Positions 18,465 through 26,998 of a DNA stretch of 64,000 nucleotides are shown here, in pieces. The position numbers were made by a program, and so were the translations under genes. The notes below the pieces were generated by a model. That model was not told the DNA's origin, made no database searches, and saw only the letters and a program-made list of their open reading frames with translations. Numbering within the stretch: the first letter of the stretch is position 1; every line of letters starts with the position of its first letter. Origin of the DNA: Oscillibacter sp. PC13. GTDB taxonomy: Bacteria > Bacillota > Clostridia > Oscillospirales > Oscillospiraceae. The DNA lies in NCBI RefSeq assembly GCF_900115635.1, contig NZ_FOXE01000003.1, positions 113,286 to 177,285 of the forward strand. The letters run 5' to 3'.

Positions 18465-19940
18465 ATGAATACCAGTATTTATCAGAATATCGCCACCCGC
18501 ACCGCAGGGGATATTTATATCGGCGTGGTGGGCCCGGTGCGGACGGGGAAGTCCACCTTCATCAAGCGGTTCATGGAGACCCAGGTCATTCCAAACATCG
18601 AAAACGTCTATCGGAAGGAACGGGCCCGGGATGAGCTTCCCCAGAGTGGCTCTGGCCGGACCATCATGACGGCAGAGCCCAAATTCGTTCCGGAAGAGGC
18701 GGCACAAATTCAGCTGCCAGACGGCGCGGCCTTTTCCGTGCGCCTGATTGACTGCGTGGGATACATGGTGAAGGGGGCCATCGGCCAATTTGAGGATGAC
18801 ACACCCCGGATGGTCACGACTCCCTGGTATGACCACGAGATTCCCATGACAGAGGCCGCGGAGATCGGCACCCGGAAGGTAATTGCCGAACACTCCACCA
18901 TCGGGATTGTCATCACCACCGATGGCAGCGTGGCGGACATTCCAAGGGAGGACTATCTGGAGGCGGAGGAACGGGTAATCCGGGAACTGCAGGAGCTGGG
19001 GAAGCCCTTCATCGTACTGCTGAACTCCGCAGATCCGAAATCCAGCCGGGCCACAGCCATTGCAGCAGACATCGCCTCCCGGTATGAGGTCAACTGCATG
19101 CCCGTCAACTGTCTGGATCTGGGAGAGGAGGACGTTGCCGGCATTTTGAAGGCGGTACTCTATGAGTTCCCCATGCAGGAGCTGGATCTCTTCCTGCCGC
19201 CATGGGTGGACGCCCTGCCGGACCAGCATCCTATCAAGGCTGGGCTGTATGAAGCGGTGCGGCAGGGGACGGCACAGCTCCACCACATCCGGGAGGTGGA
19301 CGGCGTTATCACAACGCTCGGAGCCTGTGAGGACATCAGCGAGGCAAAGATCACCGGTATTGATCTGGGAACTGGTGTGGCTACTGCCCAGCTGCGGCTG
19401 CCCAGGGAGCTGTTCTACCGGACGCTTTCTGAGCAGTCCGGCTTCGACGTGGCCGATGACGGAGATCTGATGAGCCTGCTGACCCGGCTGGCAGCGGTCA
19501 AGACGGAGTATGACAAAGTGGCCGGAGCCCTGAAGGATGTGCGGGAGACGGGATACGGCATTGTGGTGCCAGGTATTGACGAGCTAACGCTGGAGGAACC
19601 GGAGATCATGAAGCAGGGCGGCCGGTATGGCGTCCGTCTGAAGGCCAGCGCACCCAGCATCCATATGATCCGGGCGGACATCGAAACCGCGGTCAGCCCC
19701 ATTGTTGGCAATGAAAAGCAGTCTGAGGACATGGTAAACTATCTGCTGCAGGAATTTGAGGGGGACACCAGTAAAATCTGGCAGTCCAACATCTTTGGAC
19801 GCAGCTTCCACGAGCTGGTGAACGAAGATTTGCAGACCAAGCTGAAGCGGATGCCGGAGGACGCCCGGCGGAAGCTGCAGGAAACGCTGACCCGTATCAT
19901 CAACGAGGGCAGCGGCGGACTGATCTGCATCATTCTTTAA
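18465..19940 (+). CDS. spoIVA: Stage IV sporulation protein A (SpoIVA), coat-basement ATPase
   Basis: This 491-residue protein matches SpoIVA along its length. It has an N-terminal ATPase domain with Walker A GPVRTGKS (residues 23-30), followed by segments such as SGRTIMTAEPKFVPEEA and GYMVKGAIG, and the C-terminal region that targets it to SpoVM. SpoIVA polymerises around the forespore to form the base of the coat. It is a single-gene unit with its own terminator. Confidence 0.97.
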   Translation: MNTSIYQNIATRTAGDIYIGVVGPVRTGKSTFIKRFMETQVIPNIENVYRKERARDELPQSGSGRTIMTAEPKFVPEEAAQIQLPDGAAFSVRLIDCVGYMVKGAIGQFEDDTPRMVTTPWYDHEIPMTEAAEIGTRKVIAEHSTIGIVITTDGSVADIPREDYLEAEERVIRELQELGKPFIVLLNSADPKSSRATAIAADIASRYEVNCMPVNCLDLGEEDVAGILKAVLYEFPMQELDLFLPPWVDALPDQHPIKAGLYEAVRQGTAQLHHIREVDGVITTLGACEDISEAKITGIDLGTGVATAQLRLPRELFYRTLSEQSGFDVADDGDLMSLLTRLAAVKTEYDKVAGALKDVRETGYGIVVPGIDELTLEEPEIMKQGGRYGVRLKASAPSIHMIRADIETAVSPIVGNEKQSEDMVNYLLQEFEGDTSKIWQSNIFGRSFHELVNEDLQTKLKRMPEDARRKLQETLTRIINEGSGGLICIIL

Positions 19941-19947
19941 TGATGGG

Positions 19948-19980
19948 AAAGTGCCGGAGGGATATCCCTCCGGCACTTTT
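19948..19980. terminator. Bidirectional terminator, spoIVA and alkyltransferase
   Basis: AAAGTGCCGGAGGGATATCCCTCCGGCACTTTT is a near-perfect palindrome between two convergent genes, with T runs in both directions. (Stem arms are 19948-19963 and 19965-19980.). Confidence 0.9.
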
Positions 19981-19993
19981 CAACGACGGGGCT

Positions 19994-20521
19994 TTACAGC
20001 GCCGTTCCCCGCTTTGGAACATACAGCCCGTGCATATCCACACCCTCCAGTTCCAGCAAAAACTGCTTGTTTGCCAGTCCCCCGGCATAGCCGGTCAGAC
20101 TGCCATCGCTGCCTACCACGCGGTGGCAGGGGATGAGAATGGAAACAGGATTGTGGCCCACCGCGCCGCCAACCGCCTGTGCCGCAGCAGAGATGCCGCG
20201 CTCGCGCAGCCTGCGGGCCAACTCTCCGTATGTGGTGATCTGTCCGTATGGAATTTCCTGCAGCATCGCCCACACCGCCTGGCGAAAAGGCGTACCTTGC
20301 GGTGCCAGGGGCGGCAGGGCAGGGAGGGGGCTCTTCGAAAAATAAGCATCCAGCCAATTTACAGCCTGGTGAAAAACCGGAAGATCCTGTTCCGCCGCAT
20401 TCTTTTCCAGCGCAGCGGCAAAATACTTCTGACCTGAAATCCAAAGTCCTGTGATGGCTCCGCCGTCCGAGGCCAGATGCAGCTGTCCCACGGGGGATTG
20501 GCACACAGCCAGATATGTCAT
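19994..20521 (-). CDS. ogt: Methylated-DNA--protein-cysteine methyltransferase
   Basis: This 175-residue protein repairs O6-alkylguanine by transferring the alkyl group to its own cysteine. The active-site motif is PCHRVVG, with the upstream winged-helix segment TPFRQAVWAMLQEIPYGQ. The ATG at 20521 has GAGGAG 9 bases upstream; the longer frame from 20602 has an Arg/Glu-rich extension outside the family. Confidence 0.93.
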   Translation of the reverse strand: MTYLAVCQSPVGQLHLASDGGAITGLWISGQKYFAAALEKNAAEQDLPVFHQAVNWLDAYFSKSPLPALPPLAPQGTPFRQAVWAMLQEIPYGQITTYGELARRLRERGISAAAQAVGGAVGHNPVSILIPCHRVVGSDGSLTGYAGGLANKQFLLELEGVDMHGLYVPKRGTAL

Positions 20522-20621
20522 GGCACCCCACTCCTCTCTCTCTTCTCTTTCAGTATACCGGAGAGCGCGCTGTCTTTCAACCGCTTTTCTCCAACGCCGC
20601 AAAATGAGGGGGTTGGGATAC

Positions 20622-20650
20622 TTGCAGGCGGAGGCAGAGCATGATACTAT
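20622..20650 (+). promoter_or_regulatory. Sigma-A-type promoter of coaX
   Basis: TTGCAG, 17 bases, TACTAT, 35 bases before the coaX start. Confidence 0.6.
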
Positions 20651-20684
20651 AAGAGCATATCACCATGAAAGGGGCGCCGTTTAC

Positions 20685-21455
20685 ATGCTGCTGGCAATTG
20701 ATGTGGGCAACTCCACAACCTCTGTGGGGCTGTTTGATCACAACAAGGATCTGCGTTTTTTAGCTGCGCTGGACACTGACAGCCGAAAGACCGCTGACCA
20801 GATCAGTATTGACCTGATGAACCTGTTTACCCTGTATCACTACCGTTATACCGAGGTCACCGGCGCCATTGTCTGCAGCGTGGTGCCGCCGCTGAATTTT
20901 ATGATGGAGAAGGCGCTGACACGTCTTCTTGGGAAACCTCCCATGGTGGTGGGACCCGGTGTAAAGACCGGGCTGAATCTCCGGATGGAGGTGCAGACCC
21001 AGGTGGGTGCGGACATTGTGGCGGACGCCGTGGCAGCGCTGGAGAAGTTTCAGCCGCCTATCATTACCATCGACATGGGCACCGCCACTACCATCGGCGT
21101 GATTTCGGAGGGGCGGACCTATGAGGGAGGGCTGCTGCTGCCGGGCGTCAATGTGTCCCTGGAGGCCCTCTCCCGACGGGCGGCGCAGCTGCCGGCTATC
21201 TCTCTGCAGCGGCCAAAGGCTTTGATTGGAAAGAATACGGAGGACTGCATGCGCTCCGGCATCGTCTATGGAACCGCAGGCATGCTGGACGGTGTCATTG
21301 ACCGCATTCGGGAGCAGTTTGCCGGACGGGAGGTCAGTGTGGTTGCCACTGGAGGAAATGCCCCTGTGATTGTGCGCTACTGCCGGAATTCTATCACCTA
21401 TGACAAATACCTTCTGATGAACGGCTTATGGGCTATTTATCAGAAAAATAAATAA
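20685..21455 (+). CDS. coaX: Type III pantothenate kinase
   Basis: This 256-residue enzyme phosphorylates pantothenate in the first step of coenzyme A synthesis. It starts MLLAIDVGNSTTSVGLFD (the phosphate loop DVGNS), and has the GADIVADAVAA and TIDMGTATT motifs. Type III enzymes are insensitive to CoA feedback. The start at 20685 has AAAGGGG upstream; the track of codons upstream to 20451 is antisense to the alkyltransferase. Confidence 0.95.
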   Translation: MLLAIDVGNSTTSVGLFDHNKDLRFLAALDTDSRKTADQISIDLMNLFTLYHYRYTEVTGAIVCSVVPPLNFMMEKALTRLLGKPPMVVGPGVKTGLNLRMEVQTQVGADIVADAVAALEKFQPPIITIDMGTATTIGVISEGRTYEGGLLLPGVNVSLEALSRRAAQLPAISLQRPKALIGKNTEDCMRSGIVYGTAGMLDGVIDRIREQFAGREVSVVATGGNAPVIVRYCRNSITYDKYLLMNGLWAIYQKNK

Positions 21456-21486
21456 GCCATTCCGCGGCGGAAACGGGAGATGATCC

Positions 21487-21741
21487 ATGACGGCGTATGC
21501 AAATCGGAACGAATGTTCCGGCATTCTGGCTTATGATGTCGGAGAAACTTATATAAAAGTCCTGTTTGCCAACGGAAGCGTTTACTTGTACAGTGATGTA
21601 AGCACAGGACACGAGAATGTCGCATGTATGAAAGCGCTTGCGGAGCGGGGATATGGTCTAAATACGTTTATTAACCGTTATGTAAAAGACGCGTATGCCC
21701 TTTATACGCATCTTCCAGCGCAAACAGAACTTGACGGTTGA
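21487..21741 (+). CDS. Small KTSC-like protein, function unknown
   Basis: This 84-residue protein starts 31 bases after coaX with a GGGAGATG site. The pattern Y-D-V-G-x-x-Y-I-x-V-x-F-A-N-G-S-V-Y-x-Y, followed by a helical part with GLNTFINRYVKDAY, resembles short KTSC-type domains. No function is known. It probably shares the coaX transcript and ends at a strong terminator. Confidence 0.65.
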   Translation: MTAYANRNECSGILAYDVGETYIKVLFANGSVYLYSDVSTGHENVACMKALAERGYGLNTFINRYVKDAYALYTHLPAQTELDG

Positions 21742-21748
21742 ATCGTCC

Positions 21749-21786
21749 AAAAATGCCAGGCATGCTGCAGCATGCCTGGCATTTTT
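21749..21786. terminator. Bidirectional terminator
   Basis: The arms AAAAATGCCAGGCATGCTG and CAGCATGCCTGGCATTTTT form one long perfect palindrome that serves the plus-strand small gene and the minus-strand phosphofructokinase. Confidence 0.92.
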
Positions 21787-21812
21787 AATAAACACGGGGC
21801 GGCGAAATGCTG

Positions 21813-23051
21813 TCACTTCACCAGCACTTTTTTCAGCTTGGCAAAGCGTGGCAGGGAATCCTGTTTGGGAAGTTCGGGCTCACCCTGAATCAAAGGCAGC
21901 ACGTAGTTGATAAAGGGCCGCTCCACGCCGTTATGGGCGGCATTGATCCACTCCAAGGGCACCTTCTTTTCCGTATTGGCCACCTCGGTAAGCGGAAGGA
22001 GTCTGGTGCGGCAGAGGTATTTGCCCCCCTGCTCCAGACGCTCAAAGCCCACCATCTTGTCAGTAATGCCGTTTACAGCGTTCTCTACGGCAGCCTTGCC
22101 GGACATGAAGGATTCCTCAATATCCGTCTCGGAGGCAAGGTGCGCACCGCAGCGCTGCAGCAGGCTCAGCTCAATGCCGCGGACCTTGGCGCCGGTCTTC
22201 TCTTTGACCACGGCGGCCAGTGTGGCGGCAAGGCCGCCCAGCTGGGCATGTCCAAAGCCGTCGGTGGCGGAGGCCTTGGCTTCAGAGACGAAAGATCCGT
22301 CGGCGTAGTGGATACCCTCAGATACGGCCACCATGCAGTTGCCCTTCTCCTTATAGATGCGCTCCACATCGGCCAGGAAGGCGTCCATGTCAAAGTCCAC
22401 CTCCGGCAGGTACACCAGGTCGGGGCCCGCACCATAGGCGGTGGCAAGCGCCGCGGCACCGGCTAACCAGCCAGCATGGCGGCCCATGATCTCGATGATG
22501 CAGACCATGCCGGTGTCATACACCCGGGCATCCTGGTAGACCTCCATGCAGGAGGTGGCAATGTACTTGGCGGCGGAGGCATAGCCTGGGCAATGGTCGG
22601 TACCGAAAAGGTCATTGTCGATAGTTTTAGGCACGCCCATAACGCGGCACTCATATCCCACCTTTTGCATATACTTGCTGATCTTATTGCAGGTGTCCAT
22701 AGAGTCATTGCCGCCGTTATAGAAGAAATAGCGGACATTATATTTCTTGAAGATCTCCAGAATCCGCTTGTAATCCGTATCATCCACATCCGGATCCGCC
22801 ATCTTATAGCGGCAGGATCCAAGCGCGGAAGAGGGGGTATATTTCAGCAGAGCCAGCTCCGCCGGGTCTTCCTGGCCCATGTCAAACAGACGGTCATTCA
22901 AAACGCCCTTGATGCCGTGCTCTGCACCGAGGACACGGGTAATATTTGGATTTTTCAAGGCGGTGTCAATCACGCCGTAGGCACTGGCGTTGATGACCGA
23001 AGTCGGCCCTCCGGATTGACCAAAAATACAGGCGCCTTTCAGTTCACTCAT
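21813..23051 (-). CDS. 6-phosphofructokinase, probably PPi-dependent
   Basis: This 412-residue protein is a phosphofructokinase: GQSGGPTSVINAS near the N terminus and PKTIDNDL (residues 141-148) at the sugar site. In ATP enzymes the loops read GGDGS and PGTIDND. Here they read GGNDS (113-117) and PKTIDND. An aspartate after GGN and a lysine in place of glycine are the known marks of pyrophosphate-dependent enzymes. The start at 23051 has GAGGAGGA upstream; the longer frame to 23120 covers the promoter. Confidence 0.9.
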   Translation of the reverse strand: MSELKGACIFGQSGGPTSVINASAYGVIDTALKNPNITRVLGAEHGIKGVLNDRLFDMGQEDPAELALLKYTPSSALGSCRYKMADPDVDDTDYKRILEIFKKYNVRYFFYNGGNDSMDTCNKISKYMQKVGYECRVMGVPKTIDNDLFGTDHCPGYASAAKYIATSCMEVYQDARVYDTGMVCIIEIMGRHAGWLAGAAALATAYGAGPDLVYLPEVDFDMDAFLADVERIYKEKGNCMVAVSEGIHYADGSFVSEAKASATDGFGHAQLGGLAATLAAVVKEKTGAKVRGIELSLLQRCGAHLASETDIEESFMSGKAAVENAVNGITDKMVGFERLEQGGKYLCRTRLLPLTEVANTEKKVPLEWINAAHNGVERPFINYVLPLIQGEPELPKQDSLPRFAKLKKVLVK

Positions 23052-23082
23052 TGGAAATCCTCCTCTGAATTTGATTTCTTTC

Positions 23083-23111
23083 ATCATAGCATCCAAAAAA
23101 AGAAATGTAAA
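23083..23111 (-). promoter_or_regulatory. Sigma-A promoter of the phosphofructokinase gene
   Basis: On the minus strand: TTTACA, 17 bases, TATGAT, with the start codon about 32 bases downstream of the -10 box. Confidence 0.7.
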
Positions 23112-23114
23112 TAC

Positions 23115-23142
23115 TTGCAATTTAAAATTATTGTGATATTAT
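23115..23142 (+). promoter_or_regulatory. Sigma-A promoter of the aldolase gene
   Basis: TTGCAA, 16 bases, TATTAT. Its -35 box is only 3 bases from the -35 box of the divergent promoter, so the two promoters are back to back. The leader is about 130 bases long and contains a TTGCG...CGCAA inverted pair near 23203-23225. Confidence 0.55.
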
Positions 23143-23281
23143 CAAATAAGAAAATCGTTTTCGTCTTTTCGGATCGTGAAAATTCACAAGTCTTTTGCGT
23201 AAACTGACATTTTTTGTGCGCAAGCGATTACAAAGGACGGGAGAAGATGGAATTTTCAATTTTTTCAGGAGGATGATTGTT

Positions 23282-24250
23282 ATGCCACTGGTAACCTCTA
23301 CCGAAATGTTTAAGAAGGCCTACAGCGGCGGCTATGCCATCGGCGCGTTCAATGTCAACAACATGGAAATCGTGCAGGGCATTACCGAGGCTGCCCGCGA
23401 TCTGGAAGCGCCGCTGATCCTGCAGGTGTCCAAGGGGGCCCGCGCCTATGCTAACCACACGTATCTTTTGAAGTTGGTGGAGGCCGCTGTGACAGAATGT
23501 CCCAATATTCCCATTGTGCTGCATCTGGACCACGGCCCCGACTTTGAGACCTGCAAGAGCTGCATCGACGGCGGCTTTACCTCCGTCATGATCGACGCCT
23601 CTTCCAAGCCCTTTGCCGAAAACATTGAGATCACCAAGAAGGTAGTGGAATATGCGCACGACCACGGCGTGGTGGTGGAGGCGGAGCTTGGCACTCTGGC
23701 CGGCATTGAGGACGATGTGAAGGTCTCCGCTGCTGATTCCTCCTATACCCGCCCGGAGGAGGTTGAGGAGTTCGTCACCAAGACCGGCTGCGACTCCCTG
23801 GCCATCGCTATCGGCACCAGCCACGGCGCTTACAAGTTCACCGCCGAGCAGTGCACCCGCAACGAGAAGGGCGTCTTGGTTCCGCCCCCGCTGCGCTTTG
23901 ACGTACTGGAGGAGGTCTCCCGCCGTCTGCCTGGGTTCCCCATCGTACTGCACGGCTCTTCCTCCGTGCCTCAGGAGTTCGTGAAGATGGTCAACGAAAA
24001 CGGCGGCAGAATGCCGGACGCCGTCGGTATCCCCGAAGAGCAGCTGCGCCATGCTGCGGAGCTGTCTGTGTGCAAGATCAACATCGACACCGACCTTCGC
24101 ATGGCCATGACCGGCACTGTCCGGAAGTTCATGGCGGAGCATCCCGACAAGTTCGATCCCCGGGAATATCTGAAGCCCGCCCGCCAGGCCATCAAGGACA
24201 TGGTGTCCCACAAAATCGTGGACGTCCTGGGCTGCGACCATAAGGCGTAA
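23282..24250 (+). CDS. fba: Class II fructose-bisphosphate aldolase
   Basis: This 322-residue zinc enzyme cleaves fructose 1,6-bisphosphate. HLDHG (residues 81-85) holds the catalytic Asp and a zinc His, and VEAELGTLAG (about 132-141), GTSHGAYK and LHGSSSVPQEF supply further ligands and phosphate contacts. The ATG at 23282 follows AGGAGG; the longer frame to 23195 covers the leader. It lies head to head with the phosphofructokinase, so two successive glycolytic steps share a control region. Confidence 0.96.
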   Translation: MPLVTSTEMFKKAYSGGYAIGAFNVNNMEIVQGITEAARDLEAPLILQVSKGARAYANHTYLLKLVEAAVTECPNIPIVLHLDHGPDFETCKSCIDGGFTSVMIDASSKPFAENIEITKKVVEYAHDHGVVVEAELGTLAGIEDDVKVSAADSSYTRPEEVEEFVTKTGCDSLAIAIGTSHGAYKFTAEQCTRNEKGVLVPPPLRFDVLEEVSRRLPGFPIVLHGSSSVPQEFVKMVNENGGRMPDAVGIPEEQLRHAAELSVCKINIDTDLRMAMTGTVRKFMAEHPDKFDPREYLKPARQAIKDMVSHKIVDVLGCDHKA

Positions 24251-24301
24251 CCATTCCTCCACGAAGCGCATTCGTCTTGGGAGGGCATATCCGCACCTCA
24301 A

Positions 24302-24334
24302 CCCCGCGCCGTCTGCTGATCGGCGCGGGGTTTT
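24302..24334 (+). terminator. Terminator after the aldolase gene
   Basis: CCCCGCGCCG and CGGCGCGGGG form a perfect 10-bp stem followed by TTTT. The T run is short. Confidence 0.8.
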
Positions 24335-24397
24335 CATATGCCGGGACCCTTTTCTCTCTGGCCGCATAGACTGGAAAAAAGGGGAGGGGAGACCACC

Positions 24398-24901
24398 ATG
24401 CGCTTTTTACAGGACTATGACCGCCGTGCCGCTGTACTCTACGCCCACGAGTGGGCCTATGGCCGCAACCCGAAGTTTTACGACTACGAGCTTCTGGGCG
24501 GCGACTGCACGAACTTTGCGTCCCAGTGCATCTTCGCCGGTACCGGCATTATGAATTTTACGCCCACCTTCGGGTGGTACTATATCAATGCCAACCAAAA
24601 GGCGCCCGCCTGGACGGGGGTGGAATACCTTTGGAATTTCCTGACCCGAAAGACCTTTTCCGTGGGACCGGTGGGAGAGCCATGCGGCCTGGAAGACCTG
24701 CGTCCGGGAGATCTTGTACAGCTGAGCTTTAAGGGGCAGGGATTTCAGCATTCCCCAGTAGTTGTCTCCGTTGGGCAGCCGGCCACACTGGAAAATGTCC
24801 TGGTTGCTGCCCACAGCTATGACGCTGACAACCGGCCGCTTTCCACCTATGAATTCCGGAATATCCGGTATCTCCACATCACCGGAACGGTACGGCCATA
24901 G
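24398..24901 (+). CDS. Amidase_6-type cysteine hydrolase domain protein
   Basis: This 167-residue protein matches the putative amidase domain (Amidase_6): GGDCTNFASQCIFAGTG holds the likely nucleophile Cys, and FQHSPVVV a likely catalytic His. Related domains occur in spore and cell-wall proteins of Firmicutes. The ATG at 24398 follows GGGGAGGGGAG. No signal peptide is visible, so it may act in the mother cell or cytoplasm. The substrate is unknown. Confidence 0.8.
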   Translation: MRFLQDYDRRAAVLYAHEWAYGRNPKFYDYELLGGDCTNFASQCIFAGTGIMNFTPTFGWYYINANQKAPAWTGVEYLWNFLTRKTFSVGPVGEPCGLEDLRPGDLVQLSFKGQGFQHSPVVVSVGQPATLENVLVAAHSYDADNRPLSTYEFRNIRYLHITGTVRP

Positions 24902-24984
24902 GATGGAAAATTTAAGGAATTGTTCATGAATTCTGCCGGTCCCGTGTTATCATGAGAACATCCGGGAAAAGAAGAGGTGTTTCC

Positions 24985-26661
24985 ATGAAGAAGATATGGT
25001 CTGGCCTGCTGGCGCTGGCACTGACGGTTTCTATGGCTGTTCCGGCAGCAAGCGCGGCTTTTGCGGATGTGCCGGCAGAAAGTTCTCTTTCAAGTGAAGT
25101 GCAGAAAGCCGTGGACTACGGACTGATGAATGGTTATGGCGCCACAACATTTGGCTACGGCGACTCCATGACCCGGGTACAGTTCATAACGGTGCTGGAC
25201 CGGATGATGGGCTGGTCCGCCGGTTATGACGCCCATGTCGCCATGTGGAAAATCCCCTTCCAGACACTGGAGATCGCTGAGGACGACCTGTCCGACACCT
25301 ATCTCACCGCCATTGAGGAGGCAGTGAATCACAACGTGATTGATACCGACAGCCCCCTCCGGCCAAACGATCCCATTACCCGGGGGGAGATGTCTGAGAT
25401 GCTGGTGCGCGCATTGGGACTTAGCAGCGCGGCCGCCCTGGCAGAGAAGCAGGGCAGCCTGCCCTTCACCGATGTGACGGAACGGCGGGGCTATATCTCT
25501 GTGGCCTATGACATTGGAATGACCAAGGGTACCTCGGCCGCCACGTTTGCGCCAGACGCCCCCGCCACCCGTGCACAGGCGGCGGCTATGCTGGTGCGGA
25601 TTTATGAAAAGCTACACCAGGAGACGGACTTTGTTCACGGCTTTTACGCCATCTCCTCGTACAGCCAGCTGAGTCTGGCGGAGCAAATGGATGCCGTCAG
25701 CGCCGGATGGAGCAGCATGAGCTGGGACGGCAGTGAGGCGAAATTGCTCACAGACCAGGGGAATCGGGTGGGATATGTGTACTACATCCCCAATGGCTAT
25801 GAGGAGGTCACCTCCACGCTGGAGAGCGCTGGCGTCCCCTTGAACCTGAACGTGTTTATGGACGGTCAAAATCTGAAGGACATGCTGGCCTCTGCCGATG
25901 GGCGCAGCCAGGCGGTGGAACAGATCATCGCCGAGCTGACGGTTTCTTACCCGGAAGCCGGCAAAAATCCATACAGCGGCGTCACCATCGACTTTGAGGG
26001 GCTGCGCGCTGCCAGCCGGGAACACTTCACCGCATTTTTGCAGGAGCTGGAATGGCAGCTCCGCGCCGTGGACAAGTCCCTGTACGTCTGCGTCTCCCCG
26101 GTGCTGACCACCGGAAGCTATTACGACGGCTATGATTATGCCGCTATCGGAGGCTTGGCGGATAAAGTGATTTTGATGGCCTATGACTACGACACCCGGG
26201 ATTTGAGCCAGTTTACAGGCACAGAGTATCACAAGACGGCCGCCACAGCGCCTATCGACCAAGTATACTGGTCCCTGAAAGCCGCTGTGGAGCAGTTGGA
26301 GGATGTCTCCAAGCTGGTATTGGGCTTCAGCGCAAAAAATGTATGCTGGCAGATTGATGAAAACGGCTGCCTGGTGTCTGGCACTCCCTTGTATCCCACC
26401 AACGAAACCGTGGCAAAGCGGCTGGCCCAAGCAAACACGGTCACAGGCTGGTCGGATGCCTACCAGCAGTCCTGGGCAGTTTACACCAGTGAGGATGGCA
26501 GCCGCTATTTCCTGTGGTATCAGGACAACAGGAGTGTAGAGACCGCTATGAATGCCGCCAAACTCCTGGGCGTGGAGAGCGTGTCCCTTTGGCGGCTTGG
26601 CAGCATCCCCCAGTATACCATCGGCAGCACCACTTGGAACTGGTCTGGCCTGCTGAACTGA
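24985..26661 (+). CDS. Secreted SLH-domain protein with GH18-type (YaaH/SleL-like) domain
   Basis: This 558-residue protein starts MKKIWSGLLALALTVSMAVP, a signal peptide cleaved near residue 25. Three S-layer homology repeats (about 25-215) anchor it to the wall. The C-terminal part is a glycoside hydrolase 18 fold with the strand GVTIDFEGL carrying the catalytic Glu, and a typical ending WRLGSIPQYTIG. Spore enzymes such as SleL/YaaH share this domain. N-acetylglucosaminidase activity on peptidoglycan is inferred. Confidence 0.85.
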   Translation: MKKIWSGLLALALTVSMAVPAASAAFADVPAESSLSSEVQKAVDYGLMNGYGATTFGYGDSMTRVQFITVLDRMMGWSAGYDAHVAMWKIPFQTLEIAEDDLSDTYLTAIEEAVNHNVIDTDSPLRPNDPITRGEMSEMLVRALGLSSAAALAEKQGSLPFTDVTERRGYISVAYDIGMTKGTSAATFAPDAPATRAQAAAMLVRIYEKLHQETDFVHGFYAISSYSQLSLAEQMDAVSAGWSSMSWDGSEAKLLTDQGNRVGYVYYIPNGYEEVTSTLESAGVPLNLNVFMDGQNLKDMLASADGRSQAVEQIIAELTVSYPEAGKNPYSGVTIDFEGLRAASREHFTAFLQELEWQLRAVDKSLYVCVSPVLTTGSYYDGYDYAAIGGLADKVILMAYDYDTRDLSQFTGTEYHKTAATAPIDQVYWSLKAAVEQLEDVSKLVLGFSAKNVCWQIDENGCLVSGTPLYPTNETVAKRLAQANTVTGWSDAYQQSWAVYTSEDGSRYFLWYQDNRSVETAMNAAKLLGVESVSLWRLGSIPQYTIGSTTWNWSGLLN

Positions 26662-26702
26662 GAGCTGCCTGCTCCCAGCATCCTATGCCAAAAAAGAACC
26701 TG

Positions 26703-26733
26703 AAAAAAACCACCCCAATGGGGTGGTTTTTTT
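26703..26733. terminator. Bidirectional terminator
   Basis: AAAAAAACCACCCC, loop AAT, GGGGTGGTTTTTTT: a strong hairpin that can end both the SLH gene and the minus-strand small gene whose stop codon is next to it. Confidence 0.93.
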
Positions 26734-26734
26734 G

Positions 26735-26917
26735 CTATTCAGCGGACATCTCCTGGCTTCGCAGTAGCTGGGCAGCCTCGGACTGCAGCTGCTCAAAGCT
26801 TGTGATCTCCCGTTCCAACAATTTCCGCCTTGCCTGTGGCGGCAGAGTTTGAAAATACTCATAGGCCGTCAAATCCTGATCGAGCAGGTCTGTCAGACAC
26901 ACATGCTCCTGGTCCAT
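26735..26917 (-). CDS. Small conserved-looking protein, 60 residues
   Basis: The frame starts MDQEHVCLTDLLDQDLTAYE, with GGGGTGA upstream, and continues as a mostly helical, acidic peptide containing LPPQARRKLLEREITSFEQL. It is downstream of the Xer-type recombinase gene on the same strand, 81 bases away, and ends at a terminator. No family is recognised. Confidence 0.6.
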   Translation of the reverse strand: MDQEHVCLTDLLDQDLTAYEYFQTLPPQARRKLLEREITSFEQLQSEAAQLLRSQEMSAE

Positions 26918-26998
26918 TTTATCACCCCGGCATTTAGTGTGCAGGCAAATCGGCAAAATATACGGCCGGTGGCAGGGAGGGGCCAAACCAATCCAAAA

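Noticed and set aside
23228..24367. A 379-codon minus-strand frame
   Set aside because: It is antisense to the aldolase and crosses its promoter leader and terminator.
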